Origin: Polynucleobacter sp. MWH-Jannik1A5
GTDB taxonomy: Bacteria; Pseudomonadota; Gammaproteobacteria; Burkholderiales; Burkholderiaceae
Reading direction: 5' to 3'
Length of the DNA stretch: 64,000 bases
NCBI RefSeq assembly: GCF_018881795.1
Contig: NZ_JACVPQ010000001.1
Coordinates: forward strand, 965,513-1,029,512
How positions within the stretch are numbered: the first letter of the stretch is position 1; each line of letters opens with the position of its first letter. This document shows, in pieces, positions 15,818 through 25,624 of this stretch. The notes beneath the pieces were generated by a model. That model was not told the DNA's origin. It searched no databases and saw only the letters and a program-made list of their open reading frames with translations. A program made the translations under genes and the position numbers.

Positions 15818-17092
15818 TTATTCAAAGTCCGAAGAGGACTCAATTAAGGGTGGGGCCAGGTTCTTACTGGGTTTGACGCCCAGCTCACGAACCTTTTCTG
15901 CAGATCGGATGAGATTGCCTTTACCAGTTTTTAGCTTGTTGAAAGCATCGTGATAGCTAGTTTGCGCTTGATCTAAGCGCTGGCCAAGTTTCTCCAAGTC
16001 ATCCACAAACCCAACAAACTTATCGTAGAGATTGCCGCACTGTTTTGCGATCTCCAGTGCATTGCGATTCTGATGATCTTGTCGCCAGAGGTGGGCAACC
16101 GTTCTGAGTGTTGCCATTAAAGTACTTGGACAAACTAAAACAATATTTTTTGCTAGCGCTTCTTGGTATAGATTGGGTGCAGTCTTGAGCGCAAGTAAGA
16201 AGGCTGGTTCAATCGGCACGAACATTAAAACGAAGTCTACGGAGCCTACTCCATAAAGAGAGCTGTAGTTCTTTCCAGAGAGGCCTTGGATATGTTGGCG
16301 CAGAGATTGTATATGTGCAGCTAACTCTTGGTCTGCAGTTGCGGGATCTGTGGTTTCGGCATGTCTTGCGTAAGCAGTAATCGATACTTTGCTATCAACG
16401 ACCAGACTTCTACCCTCCGGCAGTTTAATAACAACGTCTGGTTGAAGGCGTGAACCATCAGTTTGGGTATGACTATCCTGTACTAAATACTCCTCACCCT
16501 TGCGCAGGCCGGAGGATTCCAAAATAGATTCCAGCACCAGCTCTCCCCAGTTACCCTGGACCTTGGAGTCGCCTTTTAATGCCTGGGTGAGGGAGCGGGT
16601 CTCATCTGACATGCGTAGATTGAGATTGGCTAGGCGCTCAATTTCACTTTTGAGTGCATGGCGTTCGCGAGCTTCATTGCCGTAAGAGCTACTAACTTGC
16701 TCCTTAAATTCGGTGAGCTTAGTTTGCAAAGGCTTAAGAAGGGCATCTAAGCTAGCTGCGTTTTGTTCGGTAAAACGCTTGGATTTATCTTCCAATATTT
16801 CATTAGCTAAATTTTTAAACTGATTCGTTAGTGCTTCTTTAGCTTCATTTAGAGATTCAATTCTTCCTAAGCCTTGCTTGCGTTCTGAATCTAACTCCGC
16901 CTCTAGTCGGATGGCATTTTGGAGTGCTTGATCACGTTCAGCGCGAAGACTTTGGCTTAATACAAGCTCTGTTTGGGCCTGTAGCTCAGTACGAGTAAGA
17001 GCAGAGCGCAAATTGAGCGCATAAACTAAAAGGCCTGCACATAATCCTAGGGGCAGGCCAAATAGTAAGAGGGAGCTTAGGTCAAAGGTCAA
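15818..17092 (-). CDS. rmuC: DNA recombination protein RmuC
   Basis: Member of the RmuC family, linked genetically to suppression of inverted-repeat rearrangement; its biochemical role is uncertain (a nuclease-like fold is proposed). An N-terminal hydrophobic segment (residues about 5-27) is followed by a long coiled coil (about 30-150) and the conserved core: LTQALKGDSKVQGNWGELVLESILESSGL, DGSRLQPDVVIKLPEGRSLVVDSKVSITAY and LMFVPIEPAFLLAL. Length 424 is typical. It follows grxD by 15 bases on the minus strand, at the end of the hemA-prfA-prmC-grxD series. Confidence 0.94.
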   Translation of the reverse strand: MTFDLSSLLLFGLPLGLCAGLLVYALNLRSALTRTELQAQTELVLSQSLRAERDQALQNAIRLEAELDSERKQGLGRIESLNEAKEALTNQFKNLANEILEDKSKRFTEQNAASLDALLKPLQTKLTEFKEQVSSSYGNEARERHALKSEIERLANLNLRMSDETRSLTQALKGDSKVQGNWGELVLESILESSGLRKGEEYLVQDSHTQTDGSRLQPDVVIKLPEGRSLVVDSKVSITAYARHAETTDPATADQELAAHIQSLRQHIQGLSGKNYSSLYGVGSVDFVLMFVPIEPAFLLALKTAPNLYQEALAKNIVLVCPSTLMATLRTVAHLWRQDHQNRNALEIAKQCGNLYDKFVGFVDDLEKLGQRLDQAQTSYHDAFNKLKTGKGNLIRSAEKVRELGVKPSKNLAPPLIESSSDFE

Positions 17093-17107
17093 AATAAAAA
17101 AGATTGA

Positions 17108-17416
17108 TTAGGCTTTAACGAGTTTTTGTAGTTCACCGGATTGAAACATTTCCGTCATGATGTCAGATCCGCCAATGAATTCACCGTTGATATAAAGCTG
17201 AGGAATCGTTGGCCAATTTGCATATTCCTTAATACCTTGACGAATTCCTGCATCTTCCAAAACATTCACTGTATGTAGCTTTTCAACTCCGCTGGCACGC
17301 AAGATATTCACGGCATTCCCAGAAAAGCCGCACTGGGGAAACTGTGCAGTCCCCTTCATGAATAGAACAACGGGATGGCTAGTAACGATTTCTTTAATTT
17401 GTGCTTGTGTGTCCAT
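17108..17416 (-). CDS. grxD: Monothiol glutaredoxin Grx4
   Basis: Monothiol glutaredoxin that carries or inserts [2Fe-2S] clusters together with glutathione and BolA proteins. The active site is C29-G-F-S32 in FPQCGFSGNAV. The glutathione-binding features TIPQLYINGEFIGGSDIMTEM are complete. The 102-residue length is the single-domain type. It stands behind prmC, 106 bases away; that gap is AT-rich and may carry its own promoter. Confidence 0.96.
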   Translation of the reverse strand: MDTQAQIKEIVTSHPVVLFMKGTAQFPQCGFSGNAVNILRASGVEKLHTVNVLEDAGIRQGIKEYANWPTIPQLYINGEFIGGSDIMTEMFQSGELQKLVKA

Positions 17417-17522
17417 ATATTCTTTCTACTAAGTTTCTACTGCAGCGGTCTTGTTGCAAAGACAGTTTAAAAATAGGGTTTGGTTGATTTTAAGACTTAA
17501 TATGAAAAAGGGTTATTTCACC

Positions 17523-18365
17523 TTATTTTCTGCCAGATGCGACTCGGTAATGTCCGGCCAAATCTAAATGGGTCTGAATATTACTTAACCCAGCTAGCTT
17601 CATTAGGGCCACTACGGCATCCGATTGGTCAAACCCATGCTCGACCGCAATCAAACCGTTTGGATTGAGGTGCTGTTTAGCCTCAGAAATAATCATCTCT
17701 AGGCAACTAAGTCCATTTTGATGGTCGGTAAGCGCCGAGAGAGGCTCGAAACGGAGGTCGCCTTGTTTTAAATGTGGATCTTGAGAGTCTATATATGGAG
17801 GATTGCTAAGGATGACGTCAAAGGTGGTGCCAGCTTGTAAAGCCGTATACCAGCTGCCCTGGAAAAACTGCACTTGATCAGCAACCTTTAGTTGCTTCGC
17901 ATTCGCTTTAGCAATTTCTAAAGCCTCATGAGATTGATCTGTCGCAGTAACAATTGCTTGTGGGGCTTCATGCGCGATTGCAAGGGCGATTGCTCCAGAG
18001 CCCGTGCCCAAATCCAATATTTTTGCTGGAGCATTCAATCGATTGATTTCCTGTAAGCCAACTTCAACCAATAACTCGGTTTCAGGCCGTGGGATCAAAA
18101 CACCGGGGGCAATGTAAAGCTCGATATTGTAAAAACCTCTTTTACCGATGAGATACGCAATGGGTTCACCCAGAAGTCTCTTGGATTCGAGCGACTTCCA
18201 TTCATTTAGTGCTTGCTCGTTAAGCTCTAGTTCATCTTGTGATAGCAGGGCGGAGCGTGGAAGCTTGTAGTACTTCTCAAGAATGTAAGCCATCAGTATT
18301 TTTGCTTCAGCAGGATTAAGTGCCGTGGCACTTAATAATGTACGCAGACTAAAGTCTTTACTCAC
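17523..18365 (-). CDS. prmC: Peptide chain release factor N5-glutamine methyltransferase
   Basis: SAM-dependent enzyme that methylates the glutamine of the GGQ motif in RF1 and RF2 and so raises termination efficiency. It has an N-terminal helical domain (residues 1-85), SAM motif I KILDLGTGSGAIALAIA near 113-129, and the catalytic signature NPPYI near 186. Length 280 is normal. It is placed 3 bases behind prfA, which encodes its substrate RF1, as in most proteobacteria. Confidence 0.96.
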   Translation of the reverse strand: MSKDFSLRTLLSATALNPAEAKILMAYILEKYYKLPRSALLSQDELELNEQALNEWKSLESKRLLGEPIAYLIGKRGFYNIELYIAPGVLIPRPETELLVEVGLQEINRLNAPAKILDLGTGSGAIALAIAHEAPQAIVTATDQSHEALEIAKANAKQLKVADQVQFFQGSWYTALQAGTTFDVILSNPPYIDSQDPHLKQGDLRFEPLSALTDHQNGLSCLEMIISEAKQHLNPNGLIAVEHGFDQSDAVVALMKLAGLSNIQTHLDLAGHYRVASGRK

Positions 18366-18368
18366 AGA

Positions 18369-19448
18369 TTAGTTATCACCTAGTGCAGCCAGTAACTCCG
18401 CTTGATGCTCTGAGGCAAGAGCATTGCATAGATCATCAATGTCCCCATCCATCATCGCATCAATCTTGTAAAGAGTAAGGTTGATGCGATGGTCTGTGAT
18501 ACGACCTTGTGGAAAGTTATAAGTACGAATGCGATCACTACGGTCGCCTGAGCCAATCAGAGATTTTCGAGTCTGCGCTTCTAATTGGTGTTTCTCGCGC
18601 TCGCGGGCATCCATGATGCGTGAGACTAATACTTTCATGGCCTGCTCGCGATTGCGATGTTGGCTGCGATCATCTTGACATTCAACTACCGTGCCAGTGG
18701 GCAGGTGAGTAATGCGTACTGCGGAATCTGTTTTATTGATGTGCTGACCACCAGCACCGGAGGCGCGGAAGGTATCAATGCGTAATTCTGCAGGATTAAT
18801 TTTGACTGCCTCAAGCTCGTCTGCCTCTGGCATTACAGCAATAGTGCAAGCAGATGTGTGGATCCGACCTTGTGTTTCAGTTTGCGGAACTCGTTGAACG
18901 CGATGGCCACCAGACTCAAATTTCAGACGAGAATAAACTGCTTGGCCTACAAGACGTAATACCACCTCTTTATATCCACCTAAATCTGATTCGGCAGCGC
19001 TCACTACTTCCACTTTCCAACCTTGACGTTCAGCAAAGCGGGTGTACATGCGCAGAAGATCACCGGCGAATAATGCGCTTTCATCACCGCCAGTGCCAGC
19101 ACGAATTTCTAAAAAGACATTGCGTTCATCATTTTCATCTTTAGGAAGCAGGAGCTTTTGTAATGTACCCTCAAGCGCTTCCATGGTCGCCAAAGCCTGT
19201 TTTTGCTCTTCGTCGGCAAAGTCTTTCATCTCGGGATCTTTGCGCATGTCTTCTGCTGCTTGAGCGTCTGCCTCCGCTTGCTTATACAGGCCAAACTGCT
19301 CCACTACAGTAGCGATATCGGAATGTTCGCGCGTGAGCTTCCGATAGGCATCCATATCTTTGGTTGCTTCTTCGGAAGTTAATAAGGAATTGAGTTCGGC
19401 TAAGCGTGTATCTAGATGGTCTAGCTTAGCCCGCATGCTGGGCTTCAT
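18369..19448 (-). CDS. prfA: Peptide chain release factor 1
   Basis: RF1 recognises UAA and UAG and triggers peptide release. The GGQ loop is present ([15 protein letters not shown], near residue 233). The codon-recognition tripeptide region reads [14 protein letters not shown], i.e. P-x-T as in RF1 and not the SPF of RF2. Length 359 matches RF1. There is no internal frameshift, which also fits RF1 rather than RF2. It starts directly after the hemA stop (no gap), pointing to translational coupling. Confidence 0.98.
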   Translation of the reverse strand: MKPSMRAKLDHLDTRLAELNSLLTSEEATKDMDAYRKLTREHSDIATVVEQFGLYKQAEADAQAAEDMRKDPEMKDFADEEQKQALATMEALEGTLQKLLLPKDENDERNVFLEIRAGTGGDESALFAGDLLRMYTRFAERQGWKVEVVSAAESDLGGYKEVVLRLVGQAVYSRLKFESGGHRVQRVPQTETQGRIHTSACTIAVMPEADELEAVKINPAELRIDTFRASGAGGQHINKTDSAVRITHLPTGTVVECQDDRSQHRNREQAMKVLVSRIMDAREREKHQLEAQTRKSLIGSGDRSDRIRTYNFPQGRITDHRINLTLYKIDAMMDGDIDDLCNALASEHQAELLAALGDN

Positions 19449-20765
19449 CTAATGTTCTTCTGGCTTGGAGTGCGAGGCAAATAGTTTTGGTAACAACTTT
19501 ATCAAGGCGTCACGCTCAGCGCCATTGGAGTGTTGCAGTGCATGGAGTGAGCCATGCAAAAATTTATTGGTGAGACCTTGAGCCATCGCATTCAGAACTT
19601 CTTGTGGATCGTCGCCGCGCATTAAACGTTTCATTGCGCGCTCAAGTTCAAGCTGGCGCAAGCGTTCACCTTGTTGTTGAATATCTTGAATGAGTGGGAC
19701 AGCATTGCGGCCTTGCATCCAATGCATAAAGTTACCAACACGATCTTCGATAATTGCTTCTGCCTGACTTACTGCTGCTTGACGTAAGTTGGCGCCAGTC
19801 TGAATCATGACTCCCAAGTCATCGACTGTGTAGAGATAAACGTCATCCAAGCGGGAGATCTCTGGCTCAAAGTCACGAGGTACCGCTAAGTCAATCATTA
19901 CCATTGGCTTGTGGCGGCGCTGTTTAAGAGCACTCTCCACCATGCCAAGACCAATAATCGGCAGTGATGAGGCGGTGCTAGACACAATAATGTCGAACTC
20001 GTGGAGTCGTCCTGGCAGCTCTGAGAGCTTAAATGATTCAGCTTCTACATCCTGTGCAGAAATAGAGTCTGCCAATTCTTGTCCGCGCTCAATAGTGCGA
20101 TTTGCAATCGCTACATTTTTTGGCTTACGTGCAACAAAATGAGTTGCGCATAAAGTAATCATCTCACCTGCACCAATAAACAAAATTTTCTGATCAGCAA
20201 TTTTTTCAAAGATGCGTTCGGATAGCCGAACAGATGCTGCAGCCATGGAAATAGAGTGAGCGCCGATTTCAGTTGAACCACGTACCTCTTTGGCGACTGC
20301 AAATGTTTTTTGAAAGAGTTGGTTGAGATAGGTTCCTAAAACGCCAGCGTCATTTGCAGTGCGAACCGCATCTTTCATTTGACCTAAGATTTGAGTCTCG
20401 CCGATCACCATCGAGTCTAAGCCGCATGCCACTCTGAATGCATGTCGAACTGCATCGGATTGTGGCAAGGAATAAATATGCGGCTCAAGACTACTTGGCG
20501 CGAGTTGTTGGGTTTTTGCTAACCAATCAAAAGTCGCCTCATGCAAGATACCTGCGGCACTGTCATCATTAGCAGCGCAATACACTTCCGTGCGGTTGCA
20601 AGTCGACAAGATTGTGGCTTCGGGCAGCCCAGCATGATTCGCGCCAACTAAATGTTGGCGAAGATCGTGCAACGCTTCTTGAAGAAATTCGGGGTCAAAG
20701 GCGACCTTTTCCCGAATGGCGACCGGCGCTGTGTGATGATTGATGCCGAGTGTCAACAACTTCAT
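19449..20765 (-). CDS. hemA: Glutamyl-tRNA reductase
   Basis: First enzyme of C5-pathway tetrapyrrole synthesis: reduces Glu-tRNA(Glu) to glutamate-1-semialdehyde with NADPH. N-terminal catalytic domain with [18 protein letters not shown] and the nucleophilic cysteine in STCNRTEVY (near 50-58); [24 protein letters not shown]-binding [10 protein letters not shown] near 193-202; and a C-terminal dimerisation domain. The 438-residue length is typical. It heads the hemA-prfA-prmC series and is divergent from a small membrane protein gene whose start lies only a base or so away, so the promoter must lie inside that neighbour. Confidence 0.97.
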   Translation of the reverse strand: MKLLTLGINHHTAPVAIREKVAFDPEFLQEALHDLRQHLVGANHAGLPEATILSTCNRTEVYCAANDDSAAGILHEATFDWLAKTQQLAPSSLEPHIYSLPQSDAVRHAFRVACGLDSMVIGETQILGQMKDAVRTANDAGVLGTYLNQLFQKTFAVAKEVRGSTEIGAHSISMAAASVRLSERIFEKIADQKILFIGAGEMITLCATHFVARKPKNVAIANRTIERGQELADSISAQDVEAESFKLSELPGRLHEFDIIVSSTASSLPIIGLGMVESALKQRRHKPMVMIDLAVPRDFEPEISRLDDVYLYTVDDLGVMIQTGANLRQAAVSQAEAIIEDRVGNFMHWMQGRNAVPLIQDIQQQGERLRQLELERAMKRLMRGDDPQEVLNAMAQGLTNKFLHGSLHALQHSNGAERDALIKLLPKLFASHSKPEEH

Positions 20766-20766
20766 A

Positions 20767-21063
20767 ATGGCGATTATAGATTTGATGGCAGCATTAATGG
20801 GGGTATCAATGGGGTTTTTAGCTTTTCTAGTGATTGGGGGTATTTCCGGGGTATCAGCCTGGATTTTTTATCCCGGACCCTCTCACGGCTTTAGGCCATG
20901 GAAGATCCTTGTAGCCTTCTTCCTCGGCTTTACGGCAGCCGCTGCTAGCTCATTTTTAGGGCAATACTGGGGTATTTTTCAGTCAGGGCAAATTCTGGAG
21001 TGGGCCAGTGCTATTTTTATCTCTTGTGCGGCAGGATGCCTATTTACCGCTCTAGCTAAATAA
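20767..21063 (+). CDS. Small four-helix membrane protein of unknown function
   Basis: Not recognised with confidence. The product (98 residues from ATG 20767) has about three to four hydrophobic segments: [51 protein letters not shown] and [18 protein letters not shown]. The glycine-rich pattern is faintly like GlsB/YeaQ small stress membrane proteins but is not enough for a call. An earlier in-frame ATG (20740) would overlap hemA; ATG 20767 avoids that. The 3' end overlaps the ung stop by 12 bases, tail to tail. Confidence 0.6.
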   Translation: MAIIDLMAALMGVSMGFLAFLVIGGISGVSAWIFYPGPSHGFRPWKILVAFFLGFTAAAASSFLGQYWGIFQSGQILEWASAIFISCAAGCLFTALAK

Positions 21064-21807
21064 GTCAGTTTGTACACCCTCCACCCACTGTATGGGCGAG
21101 AGCTGGCAATCTTTCAGCCATTGATTGGCCTGAGTGAAGTGTTGGCAACTTGCTTTGGCGCCAGGCTCTAAAAATGGCTTATTAGTCTTATATACGCCAA
21201 GACCTGATGGATGCGAAGATTGCAAAATCAATTGCTTCTGACCGTTTTCAATCAGTGGGAGTTTGGACTGGGCGTGACCACCCCAAAGCATCCAAACTAA
21301 GTTTTGTTTTTTCTTGGTAAGGGCGCTGATTAAAGAATCAATCAAACTTCTCCATCCCAAATTTGTATGACTGCCTGCCTCACCCAATTTCACGCTCAAA
21401 GCGGTATTCAGGAGAAGTACTCCTTGTTTGGCCCAGCTGTGCAGATCCCCATTTGGTAAATGGCCGTAACCTTCCAGTGCAAGTGCTTTGCTGATATTGC
21501 GTAGCGAGCTCGGAAATGCGCGCGAATTGATGCCAATTTCAGGGGGGATGGAGAATGCCAATCCTTGGGCCAATCCTGGTGAGTGGTAGGGGTCTTGTCC
21601 CAGAATAACTACTTTTACTGAATTTACTGGCGTGAGTTCGAGGGCTTTAAAAAAGTTGTGAGGCTCCGGCCTTACAACGCTCGAGTCAAGATCTAGTTCA
21701 GCTTGCAAATTCTTTTCTAGTGATTGCCAATCTGTCGACTCGAAATAGTCTCCCAATAATGCGCGCCAATCACTGGGAATAGCGTCTTTTGAAAATAGCG
21801 CTTTCAA
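21052..21807 (-). CDS. ung: Uracil-DNA glycosylase
   Basis: Family 1 UDG that removes uracil from DNA to start base excision repair. The water-activating motif is GQDPYH (D72, H75), followed by GLAQGLAFS; LLLNTALSV and VWMLWGGHAQ are intact. The DNA-intercalating loop is SSHPSGLGVYK, HPSG in place of the HPSP of E. coli, followed by a short extra stretch before CQHFTQANQWL; the catalytic His is kept. The 251-residue length is slightly above the typical 220-230. It is last in a minus-strand run behind the M61 peptidase (6 bases apart). Confidence 0.95.
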   Translation of the reverse strand: MKALFSKDAIPSDWRALLGDYFESTDWQSLEKNLQAELDLDSSVVRPEPHNFFKALELTPVNSVKVVILGQDPYHSPGLAQGLAFSIPPEIGINSRAFPSSLRNISKALALEGYGHLPNGDLHSWAKQGVLLLNTALSVKLGEAGSHTNLGWRSLIDSLISALTKKKQNLVWMLWGGHAQSKLPLIENGQKQLILQSSHPSGLGVYKTNKPFLEPGAKASCQHFTQANQWLKDCQLSPIQWVEGVQTDLFS

Positions 21808-21813
21808 TTTCGA

Positions 21814-23595
21814 CTAAGCATCTTTTTTAGGTATCAATTCATATTGCGCAGGCACCGGAACTGATTGCAGAGATACCATACGCTCATGCTCTAGATCATC
21901 GCGATAGAAGGTCATGCGAGCATTAGAATTTTCAGCAAGGCTACCCAAGACTCTGTCCCAGCGTGCACTGGTAATGCGTTGCCCATCAACGCTGGCCAGT
22001 AAGTCGCCAGCTGATAAGCCTGCAGCTTGAGCAATACCGCCATCGAGAACATGAGTAACCTTAAGCCAACCATTGGCATCTGTATGTCGCATGCCAAATT
22101 TCAACTTGAGTTTTTCAAGTGTTGTTTGAGGTTTAAGTTTTACCGCAACTAAATTGGAGTCAATCCATTTTTGGATTGGAATATCCTCCACCCCAAACAC
22201 ATAACGTGCTTTTATGTCGTTCCAGGTTTTGCTAAAGCCGTCACCCAGTAATTCCAAGAGCAAATTATCTAAACCATTTTCTGTAATGCCATCAAGAGTG
22301 ATGCCATGCTTTTGCCAAATGAGGCGCATGAGGTCATCTAGAGATTGTTTGTTCTTGGAAAATGCGCGGATCTGTAAATCTAGACCGAGAGCTAGTAATG
22401 CCCCCTTGCCATAGTAGCTAACAACTGCATTCGGAGTATTTTCATCTGCCTGGTAATACTTGGTCCAAGCATCAAATGAGCTGTCAGCTAGACTTTGCTT
22501 TTGACGCCCGGGGCCACGCAAGATACCGTTCCAGTTATCAGAAACAAGTCTGAGGTAAGTTTTTAGGTTAATCCGCTTACTGCGCAACAGTTGAAGATCA
22601 TCGTAATAGCTGGTGAATCCTTCAAACACCCAGAGCAGGCGAGTGTGATTTCTCTTAGCTAGATCGTAAGGTTGAAATGCTTTTGGCTGAATACGTTTGA
22701 CCAACCATGCATGGAAATACTCGTGGCTGCATAAACCTAAAAATTCTCTGTAAGAAGATTCTTCAAAGAGAATATTTTCTTGGGGAATTTGATCTCGCCG
22801 ACACAGTAATGCAGTGCTATTGCGATGCTCAAGACCGCCATACCCATTTAAGACGGCATTCACTAAAAACAGGTATTCACCAAAAGGCGCACGTTTAGTT
22901 TTTGGTTCAAATAACTCAATGGTGCTGCTGCAAATTGCATGTAGATCATTCGCAAGGCGCTTAGAGTCGACTATATGATTGCATCCTTGAATGGCCATGC
23001 GGTGAGCCGTACCGTTTGATTTCCAATGCACCAGCTGAAATTCGCCCATCGCAACAGGATGATCAAGTAAATCATCATAATTTCTTGCCAGATAAAAACC
23101 AAATCCACGCCCATCAGTCTTGGCCGCTCTTAAAGTAGTTTGAACTGTCCAATGATCAGCAAAAGCTGCTTCCGGTGCGGTAATGGCAAGCGAACAAGGT
23201 AAATGCTCTTGCCCTTTGACTGCCAAACAAAGACTAGTTGCGTTAAAGAATGCGCGTTCAGAATCCAAATAGGCTGCGCGCACTGAGGAATCAAACGCGT
23301 AGACAGTTGTCAATATCTCAATAGGACCATTCACTGGCGGTAGGCGCCAATGGTCATTATCAATACGTTCTAGTGTGATTTTTTTCTTCGCGCCAATTGC
23401 AGAGACTGCTTCAATCGACTCTATATGTTTACTGAAATCACGTATTAAATAGCTTCCCGGAATCCAAGTAGGCATTTGCAACACCTGACCGCTGGGATCG
23501 GGATTAGCAATATGTAACTTGACTCGAAAGCGATGACCATGAAGGTCGGCCGGCCAGACCGTATATTGGATTGCAGGTAAGTCGGCGATATTCAT
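21814..23595 (-). CDS. M61 family metallopeptidase with PDZ domain
   Basis: Zinc aminopeptidase of the glycyl-aminopeptidase (M61) family, 593 residues. An N-terminal beta-rich domain (about 8-165, with MPTWIPGSYLIRDFSKHI) precedes the catalytic domain with GYGGLEHRNSTALL and the zinc motif H291-E-Y-F-H295; the third ligand is a Glu further on (probably in WVFEGFTSYYDDLQL). A C-terminal PDZ domain (about 490-575, GLSAGDLLASVDGQRI) follows. No signal peptide is seen, so it is probably cytoplasmic. Substrate in vivo unknown. It lies 5 bases behind the DsbC-like gene. Confidence 0.9.
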   Translation of the reverse strand: MNIADLPAIQYTVWPADLHGHRFRVKLHIANPDPSGQVLQMPTWIPGSYLIRDFSKHIESIEAVSAIGAKKKITLERIDNDHWRLPPVNGPIEILTTVYAFDSSVRAAYLDSERAFFNATSLCLAVKGQEHLPCSLAITAPEAAFADHWTVQTTLRAAKTDGRGFGFYLARNYDDLLDHPVAMGEFQLVHWKSNGTAHRMAIQGCNHIVDSKRLANDLHAICSSTIELFEPKTKRAPFGEYLFLVNAVLNGYGGLEHRNSTALLCRRDQIPQENILFEESSYREFLGLCSHEYFHAWLVKRIQPKAFQPYDLAKRNHTRLLWVFEGFTSYYDDLQLLRSKRINLKTYLRLVSDNWNGILRGPGRQKQSLADSSFDAWTKYYQADENTPNAVVSYYGKGALLALGLDLQIRAFSKNKQSLDDLMRLIWQKHGITLDGITENGLDNLLLELLGDGFSKTWNDIKARYVFGVEDIPIQKWIDSNLVAVKLKPQTTLEKLKLKFGMRHTDANGWLKVTHVLDGGIAQAAGLSAGDLLASVDGQRITSARWDRVLGSLAENSNARMTFYRDDLEHERMVSLQSVPVPAQYELIPKKDA

Positions 23596-23600
23596 AGTGC

Positions 23601-24323
23601 TTATTTCAGTGAGTTAAATTTCTTTTCGATATCGGTAATTTGTACAGCACCAGGGAAGCGGCTGCCATCAGTAAAGAATAATGTTGGTGTACCCGTAACT
23701 CCATAAGTCTTTGCAAAAGCCATATTCTTATCTAGCGGTGTACTGCACTCCCCCTTGCCGCTTGGCGCAATACCGTTAATCATCCAATCCATATAGGCCT
23801 TATTCGCATCTGGAGAGCACCAAATTTGTTTTGATTTCTGTGCAGAGTCCGCAGATAGGATTGGGATTAGATAGGTATAGATGGTCACGTTATCCAATTG
23901 CTGCAGTGATTTTTCTAGACGCTTACAGTAGCCGCAGTTGGGATCAGAAAATACAGCAAGCTGACGACTTCCGTTTCCGCGAACATTTTTGATCGCATTG
24001 GCAGGACTTAAGTCACTCCATTTAATTCGATTTAAATCAGCCTGTCTTTGCTCTGTAATATTTTTGCCAGTTGCAAGCTCAATGATTTCGCCTTGAATCA
24101 AGTACTTTCCAGAGATATCCGTATAAAAAATATCATTGCCAACCAATACTTCATACAAACCTGACACCGGGGCGGGTGAAACACTTTTTACTTTGGCGTT
24201 CGTACCCAGTTTCTTCTGAATTTCTGTTTTTATTTGTTGCTCTGGTTGCGCATGAGCTATTGCAGTACAAAATAGCACAGCACCAATCATGGCAAACGTA
24301 GATAAGAATTTATTCAAAATCAA
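23601..24323 (-). CDS. DsbC-type periplasmic thiol:disulfide isomerase
   Basis: Exported disulfide isomerase or reductase of the DsbC/DsbG family. A signal peptide (residues 1-25, cleavage after AIAHA) precedes the N-terminal dimerisation domain (about 28-90, containing GLYEVLVGNDIFYTDISGKYLIQGEII) and a thioredoxin fold with C130-G-Y-C133 in FSDPNCGYCKRL; the cis-proline segment is GVTGTPTLFF. Length 240 fits. The start overlaps the end of the upstream hydroxylase gene by 14 bases, suggesting coupling. DsbC is the likely call, DsbG less so. Confidence 0.9.
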   Translation of the reverse strand: MILNKFLSTFAMIGAVLFCTAIAHAQPEQQIKTEIQKKLGTNAKVKSVSPAPVSGLYEVLVGNDIFYTDISGKYLIQGEIIELATGKNITEQRQADLNRIKWSDLSPANAIKNVRGNGSRQLAVFSDPNCGYCKRLEKSLQQLDNVTIYTYLIPILSADSAQKSKQIWCSPDANKAYMDWMINGIAPSGKGECSTPLDKNMAFAKTYGVTGTPTLFFTDGSRFPGAVQITDIEKKFNSLK

Positions 24324-25584
24324 TTTCCCCTAAAGCGCGTTCAATGAGGCGCTGTTTTATAAAGTGACTTTTGTTGACAAGACCTAGACCCCAGTTACGA
24401 AGTTGTCGTTCTGTATTGCTGCTAGCAGAAAATAATTTCTTGAGTTTATCGGTAACCCATAATAGGGCGCTGGTATCGCCTTGGCGTTGTCGTTCATAGC
24501 GACGGAGCAATACGATGTCATTTGGTAAGCGAAAGGATTCTCTCTTGCCTAAAATATTGAGTAATACAGCAACATCACGTAAGCCTAAATTGAGGCCTTG
24601 TCCTGCCAGTGGGTGCATCACGTGGGCCGCATCACCGATAAGGACAACCTTCGGAGAGGCTTCTGGGCCGATAAAGCGTTTGGCTCGAATTTTTCGCAAA
24701 GGATAAGCGGCTGGTGTGGAGTTTAGTGTGAGTTCACCAAGTTGTTTTGCAATAACACCATTCGCAATGGTACTGAATTGATCTCGCCATTGATCTTGAT
24801 TTAAGTTTAATAAATAAGTTGCATGCTCAGGGGATGTAGACCAAACCATGGAAACTTGTTTTCCTGGTAAAGGGAGCATGGCCACAATATCACCGCCTGG
24901 CAAAAACCACTGGAATGCTGTTTCTAAATGCGGGTAGGTGCAAGTCCAATTGGCAACTACCGCACTTTGCGAATAACTCTCTTCGCTAACATCAATACCA
25001 AGCTCATTGCGAATGGGTGAGTTAGCACCATCTGCTGCTATGACTAGTTGTGCACGAATACGGTCACCATTTTTTAAATGCAGAGTACTTCCGTCTGCAT
25101 CTACATCAATCTTTTCCACTACATCACTGATACGTTCTAACTTGTTCTGAAAGCGGGATGCTTGATCAAGTGTGTGCTCAATTAAATTGGATTCTCCAAT
25201 CCAAGCAAGTTGTGGTGTACCAGCTTCGAATGCCGAAAGATGAAGTTGGTCATCTTTTTCGCCTCGATCACCATAAATTCGCATATCTCGAACAGGCTGA
25301 AGACGGCTGTGATCAATGGCGTCCCAAATTTGCAAATGGGCTAGTAATTTTTGGGTGCCGGGAGAAAAGGCATAGATTCTTTGTCCCCACTGGACGCCTT
25401 GCGGATTAGGGACGTTTTGCCCTAAATCAGGGGCTATTTCAATGGTTTGAAGGCCAAGCTGAGCTAAGCCCAGCGCGCAGGCCTTACCAGCAATGCCTCC
25501 GCCGACCACGACAACATCCGCCGCACGCATTGGGGCGGAGTGATTGGGGGATTTGGAAGGGTAATTTGGCTGAACTTCTGACAT
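24310..25584 (-). CDS. FAD-dependent ubiquinone-biosynthesis hydroxylase, UbiH/UbiF/VisC family
   Basis: Flavin monooxygenase that hydroxylates a ring position of the ubiquinone precursor. It has the dinucleotide fold VVVGGGIAGKACALGLAQLG near the N-terminus and the family signature GDAAHVMHPLAGQGLNLGLRDV near residues 315-336. The start ATG 25584 (MSEVQPNYPSK, 424 residues) is preferred; an upstream in-frame TTG at 25605 would add 7 residues and sits too near its purine tract. Which of UbiH, UbiF, UbiI or UbiL it is cannot be decided here; coq7 at 40622 would cover the C6 position, so this one probably acts at another position. It heads the run ubiH-like, dsbC-like, M61, ung. Confidence 0.88.
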   Translation of the reverse strand: MSEVQPNYPSKSPNHSAPMRAADVVVVGGGIAGKACALGLAQLGLQTIEIAPDLGQNVPNPQGVQWGQRIYAFSPGTQKLLAHLQIWDAIDHSRLQPVRDMRIYGDRGEKDDQLHLSAFEAGTPQLAWIGESNLIEHTLDQASRFQNKLERISDVVEKIDVDADGSTLHLKNGDRIRAQLVIAADGANSPIRNELGIDVSEESYSQSAVVANWTCTYPHLETAFQWFLPGGDIVAMLPLPGKQVSMVWSTSPEHATYLLNLNQDQWRDQFSTIANGVIAKQLGELTLNSTPAAYPLRKIRAKRFIGPEASPKVVLIGDAAHVMHPLAGQGLNLGLRDVAVLLNILGKRESFRLPNDIVLLRRYERQRQGDTSALLWVTDKLKKLFSASSNTERQLRNWGLGLVNKSHFIKQRLIERALGEIDFE

Positions 25585-25624
25585 AACTCGATGATATCGA
25601 AACAAGCCCCTTTACAATAACGCT

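Noticed and set aside
21170..21240. UDG loop HPSG instead of HPSP as a loss of function
   Set aside because: The catalytic Asp and His are kept and the variant with the following short insertion looks family-typical in this lineage.
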